Shown here in pieces: positions 4,347 to 12,140 of a stretch of DNA of 21,007 nucleotides. Each line of letters opens with the position of its first letter. Within the stretch, counting starts at the first letter, position 1. Position numbers and translations under genes: made by a program. Source of the DNA: Propionibacteriaceae bacterium UBA6238 (lineage in GTDB: Bacteria > Actinomycetota > Actinomycetes > Propionibacteriales > Propionibacteriaceae). The notes beneath the pieces are model-generated. The model made no database searches. It was not told the origin of the DNA and saw only the letters and a list, made by a program, of their open reading frames with translations. Location: contig DJWE01000021.1 of assembly GCA_002441465.1 (NCBI GenBank), positions 13,105-34,111 of the forward strand, given 5' to 3'.

Positions 4347-7202
4347 CTACGCCCGCGCGCGCACCCGACCCTCCAGCGCCTGCTGGCACAACTCGATGGT
4401 CTCCGGCAGCAGATCCACGCCGAGGATCCGGGCCTGCCGGGTGACGTGGTTCACCAGCCGCTCCACCTCCGCAGTGTTCGAGGCTCGCAGCTCGGTGCGG
4501 ATCCGAGCGCCCAGCAGCAGCTCGTCCTCGGGCGCGACCACGAGCGCTCGGGACGCGGCCCAGCGGGCCAGATCGACGTCTCCCCTTGCCAATGCGCGGT
4601 CGGTCAGCACGACACCGACGTCACGCAGCGCACTGGACACGTCCGTGCGTAGTTCCTCTGCCCAGTGCCATTGGGTGGGCGCGGCGTCGGCGAGGGGGGC
4701 GCCGCGAACGAGGTCGAGCGCGGCCACCAGAGTGCTGTCACCGACCCGGTTCACTCCCGGCGCAAGCAGCACCTGCAACCGGTGCCAGTCCGAGGTCACC
4801 CCCGGGTGAAGCAGCACGCGTCCGGAATAGGCATCGGGCAGGTAGAGCGACCCGTCGGGCGCACTGCCCAGCCAGGAGCGCAGCCGGCTCAGATTGGACC
4901 GGCGCGTGCTCTCCGCCACCAGCAGCCCGGCAGCCATCGCCGTGGCCGTACTGCCCGGGTGCTGCAACAGCCACGCGCACAGCTCCACCAACTGCTGACG
5001 GGAGCGGGTCGGTCCGGGCCCGGCGGCACCGAGGAGCTCCACCGGGCCGATCAGCAGTACCTGCGGGTGGTCGGCCGCCGGCACGAGTCTGACGATGTCC
5101 ACGGAATCCCCTTCTCTGACGGCACGCTGGGGTAGCGCCCGCACGTTGTCCCCGGTGGCCTCGGGATTGCGCCACCACGGCGCCAGAGTGTTGGCTGCGG
5201 AGTCCGCGGCGTGGAACAACCGCGTCACCGCAGTCCGGGTGGCTTCGCCGATCGCGTGAGCACGCAACGGCTCACCGATGCCGAAGAGCCGCCCGCGGGG
5301 CGCCTCGACGTCGCCACCGACCTGCCACGCGGCTGCCGCATCGGGTCGGGCGGCGAGCAGGACGCCGATACCTGCTCCAGGTCCGGACAGAAGCTCGTCG
5401 AGCTCTTCGGCAAGGGCCGTCGGCACGTCGTCGAGCAGGCAGAACACCACCGACGCCACCGCGTCCGCACGATCGGGGTCGATCCGCAGGGAGGCCAGCA
5501 ACTCGGCTCCCAAGGCGTGCCGGCGTCGCGTCAGCACCGCGCGCAGCCGCGACACCGCCTCCTCGACTCCAGGCAACAGCTCCACCCGCTCGCCACCGGC
5601 CAACGCCACCACCTCCGCATCGGCTCCGGCGACCACGAGCTGGGCGCCCTCCGACCACGGCGCACACGCGAGTTCCACACCCATGGCGGCCAGCGCTGAA
5701 CGCCCGAGCTCAGCGTCATCGGTGGCCACGCCGAGCACACCAGAGCGTTCGGCGTCCACGAGGACGAGATCGCCCTCGGCCGTGCTGCCCAGGCTCACCA
5801 CCGCCGGGTACGGGCACGGATGGCCCGCGCCGTCCGGCGGGGTGGCGACACGGGCCTCCCAGCAGTCGGGTGTGCCGGTGAAGCCGGGCGGCGGCGGACC
5901 GGCCGCGTTCGTCCATTCCAGAAGGATCCGCACCTGACCAACCACGACCCGCTCCAGTTCGGGGAGCGGCACACCCGCCTGATAGCAGTAGCGTCCGACC
6001 GCACGCAGCGCCGCGTCGAGCGCCGCGAGCCGATCGGGCTCCTGCCGGACGCCCAGTGCGCCGCGCAGCCGGGCCGCGCTCTGCTCGGGCGGTACCAGCC
6101 GGCGACCCAGCGGACGCTCCCGCAGCCGAAGGAACCGGCGAGTCTCGACGACTCCGATGATCGCGGCGGCGGCAAGGGTGCCGAGCGCCCCAAGCAGGGG
6201 CAGCGCGGGTGCGGAGTCAGCGCTCGGATCGTCGGGTGCGGGCTCCGTCCCCGCGGTCGGCGACACGTCCGGCGCTTCGGACGCCGGGGTCTGGCCGGCA
6301 GCTCCCTCCGCATCGGTGCCCTGCGTCGGCGCCGTGGATTCGTCCACCTCGACCCGGTCGGCGGACTCGCCTCTGCTTTGTGCCTTGTGCGGGCCGACGG
6401 CCTGGTTCGGTGACGTCGGGGCGGTCGGGATGACCAGCCGCCAACCGACCTCGATGTGGTCGGGGTTCTCGATCACCTTCGGGTTGGCCGCCGCGATCCG
6501 CGGCCAGCGTCCCGCCCCTCCGAGATGCTCGCGGGCCAGGCCGCTCAAGGTGTCCCCGCAGTGCACGGTGACCGCGCGCGGCGCCGTCCGGGCCGACGCG
6601 GGCAACGCCAACCGGACGCCCGCAGCGAGCCGCTCGGTCGGATCACGCAGAAGCTCGGGGTTCGCGGCCGCGAGCTCGCGCCAGCGGCTACCGTCGCCGA
6701 GCAGGTCGGCCGTGATCGACCACAGGTCGTCGCCCGGCTCGACCAGGTAGGCGTCCGCGTGATCGTCGGCCGGCTCCTCCAGCGCGGACGCCGCGGTCGC
6801 CGTGAGGTCGGATTCGGCGAGCGGTGTGGTCGTGGGCTCGGGTTCAGCCGCCGCGACCGGTGGACGCGGCAGCGCGGGAGCGGCGGCATTCGGAGCCAGC
6901 GCGAGGACCGCGACCAGCAGCCCAGCGCTGAGTTGCTGCATCCCGCCGAGCAGCGGCAGTCGAACCGCTCGGTGCCGCCGGCCACCCAGACGGATCGCCT
7001 CAGCCGTTGTGGCGAGAGCGAACGCCAGCCAGGCCAGCCAGCCGACCACGGTGAGCGCCGCGAGCAGCAGCCCACCGTCGTCCGGCCGGGTGAGGTGGGC
7101 CAGTCCGGAGGGGATTCGTCCCCAGCCGAGCAGCGCGAACGGCGCCCCGAGAAGGAACGTACCGAGCACAACCAGGGCACCCAGGCCGCGTAGCCAGCGC
7201 AC
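4347..7202 (-). CDS. Membrane protein with two LysM domains and C-terminal winged-helix/BTAD region
   Basis: This 951-aa protein is the last gene of the Tad operon. In order: three membrane spans (~8-28, ~43-66, ~88-108), a Pro/Glu-rich linker, LysM 1 (~152-200, starting YLVEPGDDLWSI), LysM 2 (~210-259, VTVHCGDTLSGLA), a low-complexity acidic/Pro linker, a fourth span (~333-352), a long Ala/Leu-rich region, and near the end a winged-helix-like segment (~770-850) followed by a BTAD-like helical repeat (~860-945). LysM binds peptidoglycan or chitin; BTAD is the activation domain of SARP-type regulators. Such proteins are known at the end of actinobacterial tad loci, with unproven function. It may sense or anchor the apparatus at the wall. 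GTG at 7202 shares its first base with the upstream TAG stop, with GGGGGAGG before it. Confidence 0.85.
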   Translation of the reverse strand: MRWLRGLGALVVLGTFLLGAPFALLGWGRIPSGLAHLTRPDDGGLLLAALTVVGWLAWLAFALATTAEAIRLGGRRHRAVRLPLLGGMQQLSAGLLVAVLALAPNAAAPALPRPPVAAAEPEPTTTPLAESDLTATAASALEEPADDHADAYLVEPGDDLWSITADLLGDGSRWRELAAANPELLRDPTERLAAGVRLALPASARTAPRAVTVHCGDTLSGLAREHLGGAGRWPRIAAANPKVIENPDHIEVGWRLVIPTAPTSPNQAVGPHKAQSRGESADRVEVDESTAPTQGTDAEGAAGQTPASEAPDVSPTAGTEPAPDDPSADSAPALPLLGALGTLAAAAIIGVVETRRFLRLRERPLGRRLVPPEQSAARLRGALGVRQEPDRLAALDAALRAVGRYCYQAGVPLPELERVVVGQVRILLEWTNAAGPPPPGFTGTPDCWEARVATPPDGAGHPCPYPAVVSLGSTAEGDLVLVDAERSGVLGVATDDAELGRSALAAMGVELACAPWSEGAQLVVAGADAEVVALAGGERVELLPGVEEAVSRLRAVLTRRRHALGAELLASLRIDPDRADAVASVVFCLLDDVPTALAEELDELLSGPGAGIGVLLAARPDAAAAWQVGGDVEAPRGRLFGIGEPLRAHAIGEATRTAVTRLFHAADSAANTLAPWWRNPEATGDNVRALPQRAVREGDSVDIVRLVPAADHPQVLLIGPVELLGAAGPGPTRSRQQLVELCAWLLQHPGSTATAMAAGLLVAESTRRSNLSRLRSWLGSAPDGSLYLPDAYSGRVLLHPGVTSDWHRLQVLLAPGVNRVGDSTLVAALDLVRGAPLADAAPTQWHWAEELRTDVSSALRDVGVVLTDRALARGDVDLARWAASRALVVAPEDELLLGARIRTELRASNTAEVERLVNHVTRQARILGVDLLPETIELCQQALEGRVRARA

Positions 7203-7657
7203 TACTGCCTCCCCCGATAGGTGTCCACGACAGCGGACGCGGTGGCCCGGACCTCCACGGATCCCGGCCAGCCCGGTACCAGCACGTCACTCAGTGCCAC
7301 CGCACAGGTCACACTGGCCTCTACCGTCCCCGGTCGACCCGGCGCGGACGCCAGGACCGACGCATCCACCTCCACCATCCAGCGGCCGCAACGCAGGCCA
7401 CTTGGCCCGGCCTGCGCCTGGGCGAGCTGCCCCGCCACCACCTCGGCCTCGGCCGGCGTCCGCGCCTGCGAGGCCCCTCGAGCCGCGGCCGCCGCGGCCT
7501 GCTCGACCGCACCGCGAGCCAGCCAGATCCGAGCGCCACCGACGACGAGCCCGAAGAGCAGCACGATCACCGGGACGACCATTGCGAACTCGAGCGCGGC
7601 CGCGCCATGCTCGGCACCTCGCCGGGTTCGACAGGACGCCGCAGTCACGCAGGTCAT
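7202..7657 (-). CDS. TadE-like pseudopilin (151 aa)
   Basis: The N-terminus carries a class IV pseudopilin signal: EHGAAALEFAMVVPVIVLLF, with Gly18 as the likely prepilin-peptidase site and Glu23 at position +5, followed by the hydrophobic helix typical of TadE. After it come an Ala-rich amphipathic helix and a periplasm-facing domain with Cys at ~90 and ~118 that could form a disulfide. TadE proteins are minor pilins needed for assembly or secretion by the Tad machine. I chose ATG at 7657 because it makes an ATGA overlap with the stop of the preceding gene and gives the expected short N-terminus; the frame continues upstream but only as shadow. The stop TAG overlaps the GTG of the LysM/BTAD gene. 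Confidence 0.85.
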   Translation of the reverse strand: MTCVTAASCRTRRGAEHGAAALEFAMVVPVIVLLFGLVVGGARIWLARGAVEQAAAAAARGASQARTPAEAEVVAGQLAQAQAGPSGLRCGRWMVEVDASVLASAPGRPGTVEASVTCAVALSDVLVPGWPGSVEVRATASAVVDTYRGRQ

Positions 7658-8040
7658 GGTGAAGTCACTCGCTCCAGCGGCAGGACGGCCCGCTCCGTGA
7701 CCAGCCCCTGCCCGACGTCGAAGAACACCGGGGCCCGGCCGCTCACGGTGACCACGAGGCGCCCGCCGTCCGCGATCACATCGATCGACACCTGTTCCAG
7801 ACCGCCTTGGTCCGCGATCCGGCCGCCGACTTCCCGCGCGTCGGCTTCCGCCGAGGGCCCGGTGGCACGCAGGTCCGCGACCGCAGCAGCAACCTGGGCT
7901 GCGACCGAGCGGGAATGGAGCCAGACCCCCAGCTGCACCAGTCCGAGGACCAGCGCCAGCAGCAGCGGCAACAGCAACGCCCACTGGGTGGATTCGGCCA
8001 CGCCGCGCTGGGACCCCTCTCGAGCGCACGCCGGGCTCAC
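7654..8040 (-). CDS. TadE/TadF-like minor pseudopilin with non-canonical cleavage region (128 aa)
   Basis: The 128-aa product starts at GTG 8040, which overlaps the TGA of the 58-aa gene (GTGA), and ends in an ATGA overlap with the next gene. After a short N-terminus with one Cys comes QRGVAESTQWALLLPLLL, a pseudopilin-like signal and helix, but the Glu expected at +5 after Gly13 is absent: Glu is at +3 and Thr at +5. The remainder is an Ala-rich helix followed by a strand-rich domain ending in RAVLPLERVTSP. The position between the pilin-like gene and TadE matches the second TadE/TadF-like gene of other actinobacterial tad loci. There is no Shine-Dalgarno of its own, so translation is probably coupled. 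Confidence 0.78.
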   Translation of the reverse strand: MSPACAREGSQRGVAESTQWALLLPLLLALVLGLVQLGVWLHSRSVAAQVAAAVADLRATGPSAEADAREVGGRIADQGGLEQVSIDVIADGGRLVVTVSGRAPVFFDVGQGLVTERAVLPLERVTSP

Positions 8041-8213
8041 GGACGGGGCAGTTTGGCGTTCACGTAGACGGTGACCGCGGTGACCACGGCAGCGGCCACC
8101 AGCACCGCGCCACCGAGCAGGATCGCCGTCTCGGTCGACTGGGACAGCCCTCGCTGGTCGCGACGCGGCGGAGGACCTACCAGCGCTGCCACGAGCAGGT
8201 GCAGGATTCTCAT
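8037..8213 (-). CDS. Small pilin-like membrane protein of the Tad locus (58 aa)
   Basis: ATG at 8213 follows GGAG by six to seven bases and opens 58 codons. The protein has an N-terminal stretch MRILHLLVAALVGPPPRRDQ, then RGLSQSTETAILL and a single long hydrophobic helix to about residue 50, ending NAKLPRP. Gene order places it where the Flp-type pilin lies in actinobacterial tad loci, directly after tadC. If cleavage occurs after Gly22, Glu falls at +6 rather than the canonical +5, so either processing is shifted or this is a degenerate pilin. It overlaps the next gene by GTGA. It is the only candidate major pilin in the window. Confidence 0.75.
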   Translation of the reverse strand: MRILHLLVAALVGPPPRRDQRGLSQSTETAILLGGAVLVAAAVVTAVTVYVNAKLPRP

Positions 8214-8237
8214 CGTTTCTCCTTCTCAGGGGTGGGT

Positions 8238-9116
8238 TCAGGCATTCAGAAGCCTGAGGATCGGTGGGACGAGGAAGAACAGTCCGAAGACGATCGAGGG
8301 GATCACCATGAAGAGCGCCATTCGCTCCGAGACTGCGGCCGCGGCGATCTTCGCCGCGGTCAGGTGCGCGTCCCGAAGCTCGCGGACGCGACCCCTCAAG
8401 GCGTCGGACAGGACGGCGCCGGCCTCGTCCAGCGCCATCACGTCGGCGATGTCGACCAGTGCCGGCAACTCCAGTTCTCCTCCGAGTCGCCGCAGCTCCG
8501 GATAGGGTGCGCGCTGCTCGAGCCGGGCGCGCTCCACGGCTTCGCCGATCGCGGCGAACACCGCGACGTCGCTGACCGCTGCCGCTGCCCGCAGAGCCTG
8601 GCTGCCCGAGGAGTTGGCCAGCCGTTCCAAGGTGACCAGGTCGATGTAGGTGAGCAGCGCCTCGGTGGCGTCGGCGGAACGCTCGGCATGAGCGCGGCGC
8701 AGGTGCAGGTCGGGCGCGAAGAATCCGACCAGGCCGAGCAGCACGCCGGTGGCGGCCGGCACGGCGAGGCCGACTCCGAGCGTCGCGGTGAGGACGGTGC
8801 CGATCAGCGTCGGCAGGACGAACCCGGCCAGCGCGCCGAGGGCCTTGGCGGTGTAGTGCCGATCGAGGCTGCGTCCGGCGATCCGCAACAGGCGGAGCGT
8901 TCCGGCCGAGACGGGCCGGCGCAGTTGCGCACGCAACCAGCATCCGAGCCGGTCCACGCCGGTGCCGGACGGCTCGAGGGACGCCTCCGGGCGCCCGTCC
9001 AGCAGGTCGAGCGCGTCGGCCAACCGGGGCCGGACGGGGAGCAGGAGCCCGGTCAGCGCCCAGATCCCGAAAGCGAGGAACACCCCGCTTCCGATCGCGA
9101 TCACCAGCCCGTTCAC
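8238..9116 (-). CDS. tadC: TadC-like inner membrane platform protein (T2SS F family)
   Basis: This 292-aa protein has an N-terminal membrane span (~5-28), two spans around residues 90-135, a helical cytoplasmic T2SSF-type domain (~150-260) and a C-terminal span (~268-290, MALFMVIPSIVFGLFFLVPP). TadB and TadC form the platform on which the TadA ATPase acts during pilus assembly. GTG at 9116 overlaps the TGA of tadB by GTGA, so the two are translationally coupled. The length and span pattern fit actinobacterial TadC. A 24-base gap with its own Shine-Dalgarno separates it from the pilin-like gene. Confidence 0.85.
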   Translation of the reverse strand: MNGLVIAIGSGVFLAFGIWALTGLLLPVRPRLADALDLLDGRPEASLEPSGTGVDRLGCWLRAQLRRPVSAGTLRLLRIAGRSLDRHYTAKALGALAGFVLPTLIGTVLTATLGVGLAVPAATGVLLGLVGFFAPDLHLRRAHAERSADATEALLTYIDLVTLERLANSSGSQALRAAAAVSDVAVFAAIGEAVERARLEQRAPYPELRRLGGELELPALVDIADVMALDEAGAVLSDALRGRVRELRDAHLTAAKIAAAAVSERMALFMVIPSIVFGLFFLVPPILRLLNA

Positions 9117-10021
9117 GTGGGCCTGCTCGCTGCGTGAGCTGCCGCCAGGATCGGTTCGGCGCGCGCGGCCCGGCGCAAGATCCGCTGCCGGGGCCGGGGC
9201 AAGGTCATCCGACGCAGGAACAGCAGCGAACCGAGATAGGCCGTGACCAGGACCGCGAGGAGCGTCTGGCCGAGATCGGTGCCGTACGGGGCGAAGAACG
9301 AGCCGCCGAACAGGAGCGCCAACCCGAGGACCACAGCGGTGATCAGGGTGACCTGGCGCACCACGAAGCGAGGCTTGGCACGCTCGGTCTCGATCTCCCG
9401 TAGAGCGTGCAGCCGCTCGGAGATGGTCTCCGCCAGCGCGGCCAGGGTGGCACCTGCACCGGTTCCGCCTCGTTGCGCAGCCAGGGCGAGCGCGGCCAGC
9501 ACCGCGTCCGCGTCCGGACTGTCGAGATCATCGGCGAGCGCGTACAGCGCCTGCTGAATCGTCCAGCGATCCTCGAGCCGAGCGGCGAGCAGGTGCAGCT
9601 GGGCGGCCAGCAGGGACGGAGCCTGTCGAACCGATACCCGGATCGCGTCGGTGATCGAACGACCGGTGGGCAGCAGCGAAGCCAGCGCACGCACCCAGCG
9701 ATCCAGTGCCTCGAGCAGCGCCAGCTCGCGGTTGGGTGGCGCGGACAGGATCAACGGCAGTCCGTACCCGACCGCGGGAACCAGTGCGGCCAGCAGCGGC
9801 CAGCCGGTCACCGAGGCTGCGAGGAGACCCCCCAAGAGCGCCAGCGCGACCTGCCACCAGCGTCGCCGAACGGCCCGACCGTATCGGCTGTCCACAAGCT
9901 CTTTCCACAGGCCTGTGGATGACAACCGCTGCGGAGCGCGGGGGCTGTTGAAACCTGCGATCGCCAGCACGGCTCCCCCGACCATGAGGACGCCGCAGAC
10001 GGCGGCGAGGACGGCGCCCAT
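9113..10021 (-). CDS. tadB: TadB-like inner membrane platform protein (T2SS F family)
   Basis: The 302-aa protein has two N-terminal membrane segments (~3-24 and ~57-93), a T2SSF helical domain (~100-215) containing LPTGRSITDAI and AAQRGGTGAGATLAALA, and two C-terminal spans (~222-243, ~251-270). It is the partner of TadC in the assembly platform. I chose ATG at 10021: it overlaps the tadA stop as TGATG and has GGAGG a few bases upstream. The frame is open 22 codons further up, but that part lies inside the tadA C-terminus and is Arg/Pro-rich, so it is not expected to be translated here. Confidence 0.87.
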   Translation of the reverse strand: MGAVLAAVCGVLMVGGAVLAIAGFNSPRAPQRLSSTGLWKELVDSRYGRAVRRRWWQVALALLGGLLAASVTGWPLLAALVPAVGYGLPLILSAPPNRELALLEALDRWVRALASLLPTGRSITDAIRVSVRQAPSLLAAQLHLLAARLEDRWTIQQALYALADDLDSPDADAVLAALALAAQRGGTGAGATLAALAETISERLHALREIETERAKPRFVVRQVTLITAVVLGLALLFGGSFFAPYGTDLGQTLLAVLVTAYLGSLLFLRRMTLPRPRQRILRRAARAEPILAAAHAASRPT

Positions 10022-11484
10022 CACGCCTCCCAAGCCGCGGCGAACGGCGCCAGTTCGTCGAGCTGGGCGGGGTCGGGGCTGAACCATCGCTCGCCGTCGC
10101 CCTCGCGGAAGACGAGGTGGGTCACCGGACGACCGTTCTCCAGCCCGCCGGTGAGCTGGCGGATTTCGGCGACCGTCCGCGTCCGCACGCCGCCGCGCCA
10201 GGAATCGTCGCTCAGCCGCACGTGGACCAGCAGCCCGATGTGGTGGGCGATCTGCCGATAGGCCTCCTCCATGGTCAACACGCCGCCTTGCGCCACCCGG
10301 GACGCGAGCCGGTCGATTGTGGACGCCGCCGAGTGCGAGTGGGTGGTCGACAGTGTTCCCGCGCCGGCGGTCATCGCTTCGAACATCGCACCGGCCTCGC
10401 CGCCGCGTACCTCGCCGACGACCAACCGGGACAAGTTCTGCCGCAACGCCTCGGGAATCAGATCGGCCACGGTGAACTCCCCGACGTGCCGACCGTGAAC
10501 GATCTCGCCCATGCCCACCCGCGACTGCAGGGCCACCATGTTGCGCCGGCCCGGCTGCAGATGGGTGAGCAGCTCGTAGTCAGTCTCCAAAGTGCCGAAC
10601 CGCTCGTTCGCGGGGATCGCGGCGATCAATGCCCGCAACAAGGTCGTCTTGCCCGCGCCCTGGTCACCGCTGATCACCATGGACGTGCGAGCCAGCACAG
10701 CCGCGTGCAGGAAACGGGCCACGTCCAGCGGCATCATTCCGCTCGCGGCAAGCTGCCGCAGATCGACATCGGTGAGGGTGTGCTGACGGATCGCGACACT
10801 GGGCCGGTAGCTGAGCCCGAACCCGATCGCATGCAACCGGAACCGGTCGCCCAGGGCGAGGGTGAGCATCGGATGCGCATCATCGAACGGACGCGCCGGA
10901 CTAACCGACTCACCCAGAAAACGGATCGCCTCGACCAACTCCTCATCACTGTCGGCCACCGGCGGACGAGGCTCGCGCCGCCCATCGGAGAACTGCACCA
11001 CGACCGAATCGCAGCCATGAATCTCGATGTTCTCCGCCTCCGGTATCTCGAACAACGGCTGCAACCGGCCAAAACCGAAGATCGCATTCTCCACCGCGAG
11101 GGCGTAAGACTCCTCGACCGCGATCGGCCACAGCGCCTCACCATTGGCACTTAACGTGTCGGCATACTCGCGCACCACCGTCCGAACGATCGAACGACCC
11201 AACAACCGGCGATCGACCTCCCCCACCGGCCCGACACGCCCAACCAACGCCTGCGTGATCAACTCCGAAGCACGCCGACGCAACCGCACCACCAACGGCC
11301 AATCCACCACAGACTCATCCGACCCAGCCTCAACCAACCGCACCCCAGGAAAAGCGGTCTCGAACCCCACCTCACCCGCCAACAGTCCGACCTCGGCCAA
11401 CCGCCTCAACGCAACCAACCCAGCGCCACACACCCACCCGAGCCAACACCCGCGAACACTTCGGCCATCAACCGACCCCCTCAC
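10021..11484 (-). CDS. tadA: TadA-like secretion/pilus assembly ATPase (CpaF family)
   Basis: This is the motor of the Tad system. Using the longest frame (487 aa), Walker A is SGDQGAGKTTLL (~272-283), an aspartate/glutamate box is in FGTLETDYELL (~296), Walker B is LSRLVVGEVRGGEAGAMFEA (~351-370) and the His box is STTHSHSAAST. These define the type II/IV secretion ATPase family. The true start is uncertain: GTG at 11484 has no Shine-Dalgarno. Residues ~37-46 are encoded by a 31-bp repeat that recurs at 17215, outside any gene. Recognisable TadA sequence begins only at about residue 57. Alternative GTG codons at 11343 or 11310 are possible. No TadZ/CpaE gene lies upstream, which is unusual for such loci. 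Confidence 0.88.
   Translation of the reverse strand: MRGSVDGRSVRGCWLGWVCGAGLVALRRLAEVGLLAGEVGFETAFPGVRLVEAGSDESVVDWPLVVRLRRRASELITQALVGRVGPVGEVDRRLLGRSIVRTVVREYADTLSANGEALWPIAVEESYALAVENAIFGFGRLQPLFEIPEAENIEIHGCDSVVVQFSDGRREPRPPVADSDEELVEAIRFLGESVSPARPFDDAHPMLTLALGDRFRLHAIGFGLSYRPSVAIRQHTLTDVDLRQLAASGMMPLDVARFLHAAVLARTSMVISGDQGAGKTTLLRALIAAIPANERFGTLETDYELLTHLQPGRRNMVALQSRVGMGEIVHGRHVGEFTVADLIPEALRQNLSRLVVGEVRGGEAGAMFEAMTAGAGTLSTTHSHSAASTIDRLASRVAQGGVLTMEEAYRQIAHHIGLLVHVRLSDDSWRGGVRTRTVAEIRQLTGGLENGRPVTHLVFREGDGERWFSPDPAQLDELAPFAAAWEA
11346..11376 (+). repeat. 31-bp repeat unit, copy 1 (inside the 5' end of tadA)
   Basis: The 31 bases from 11346 to 11376, with core CGGTCTCGAACCCCACCTC, recur at 17215-17245 with one mismatch and in the same orientation. 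Here the unit lies within the longest tadA frame, and its partner 40-bp unit is about 200 bp to the right (11576-11615), whereas at the second site the two units are two bases apart. Confidence 0.9.
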
Positions 11485-11575
11485 GCCGGAGCGGCTGGAC
11501 CGGGGGTGGTACTCAGCGGCCTACCAACGATTCCCAGGATCGTAAGCGCCCCCCACCACCCCAACCAGAACCCAG

Positions 11576-11615
11576 CACCACATCTGTGGATAACCCAGCA
11601 AGTCCATACACCGCA
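11576..11615 (+). repeat. 40-bp repeat unit, copy 1
   Basis: The 40 bases from 11576 to 11615 contain CATCTGTGGATAACCCAGCA and recur at 17248-17287 with one mismatch, same orientation. The unit includes TGTGGATAA (11585-11593), which on the minus strand is TTATCCACA, a consensus DnaA-box sequence. The unit lies between the tadA start and the truncated protease gene. No open gene covers it convincingly. Confidence 0.9.
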
Positions 11616-11640
11616 GCCGGGGAACACGGCTCGGCCCCCT

Positions 11641-11661
11641 TGAACCGCCCAGGGTGGTTCA
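11641..11661. terminator. Hairpin at the truncation point of the protease gene
   Basis: TGAACC (11641-11646) and GGTTCA (11656-11661) form an inverted repeat with additional CC/GG pairs in the centre. The TGA stop of the protease fragment on the minus strand is the first triplet of this hairpin. It could act as a terminator for the fragment or mark the end of whatever sequence truncated the gene. Confidence 0.4.
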
Positions 11662-11910
11662 GGCTGCATGCCACGTTTCGGGTTGGCCCTGGACACAATG
11701 CGCGGCCGTGATCACGAAGGGCCCCAGCCTGGTCGCCGAGCACCCTGCCCATAGGTAGGGCACCTCTTGCAGGCTTCGTTCAGGGATGAGGATTACCAAG
11801 CTGTCTGGTTCGGTCTTGGTGGTCACGATGATCGTGGCGGCCGTTGTTACCGCGACTGCTGCTGTTGCCGCAGCGATCCACAGCAGCGACCTTCGGCGTG
11901 GGGACCGCAT
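11659..11910 (-). pseudogene. Truncated trypsin-like (S1) serine protease, N-terminal part only
   Basis: ATG at 11910 opens 83 codons (a TTG at 11931 would add seven). The product starts MRSPRRRSLLWIAAATAAVA, a signal peptide or membrane anchor. It ends with WAGCSATRLGPFVITAAHCV, the classic S1 region with the catalytic His in TAAHC and the two cysteines of the His-loop disulfide. The frame then stops after QGQPETWHAA, within a hairpin and next to the 40-bp repeat. The catalytic Asp and Ser regions are absent and I do not find them in other frames between 11485 and 11658, so this is a gene fragment, not a working protease. Confidence 0.72.
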
Positions 11911-12140
11911 GCGCGAGGCCGATCCGATCAACAGTCGTCGGACTCGGGCGCGAAGTCGATTCCCGAGTCTGACCAGAGCCAGATTCGCCTACGAACTCGC
12001 CCACCAACACGGCAGCACCGCGTTCTCTTGGACGCGTCGAGCTACGTGCCCGTTACCCGGGCCACCTCATCGGGCGTAGGACCCCGCTTAGGGCAAGCTC
12101 TCCTCGTAGCCCAATGCGTCCGGTCAGCGACGCATACAAC

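Noticed and set aside
8041..8943. Upstream extension of the 7654-8040 gene to 429 codons
   Set aside because: The extra sequence is an Arg-rich shadow of tadC and the pilin-like gene; the GTG at 8040 with GTGA overlap gives the proper pseudopilin N-terminus.
9893..9919. Cluster of DnaA-box-like sequences and a perfect palindrome TCCACAGGCCTGTGGA
   Set aside because: It lies inside the tadB coding sequence (residues ~34-43), the codons fit the protein, and no other origin features are nearby.
11585..11593. Consensus DnaA box TTATCCACA (minus strand), also at 17257-17265
   Set aside because: Each is a single box inside a dispersed repeat, without box clusters, AT-rich DNA or dnaA/dnaN genes, so an origin is not supported.
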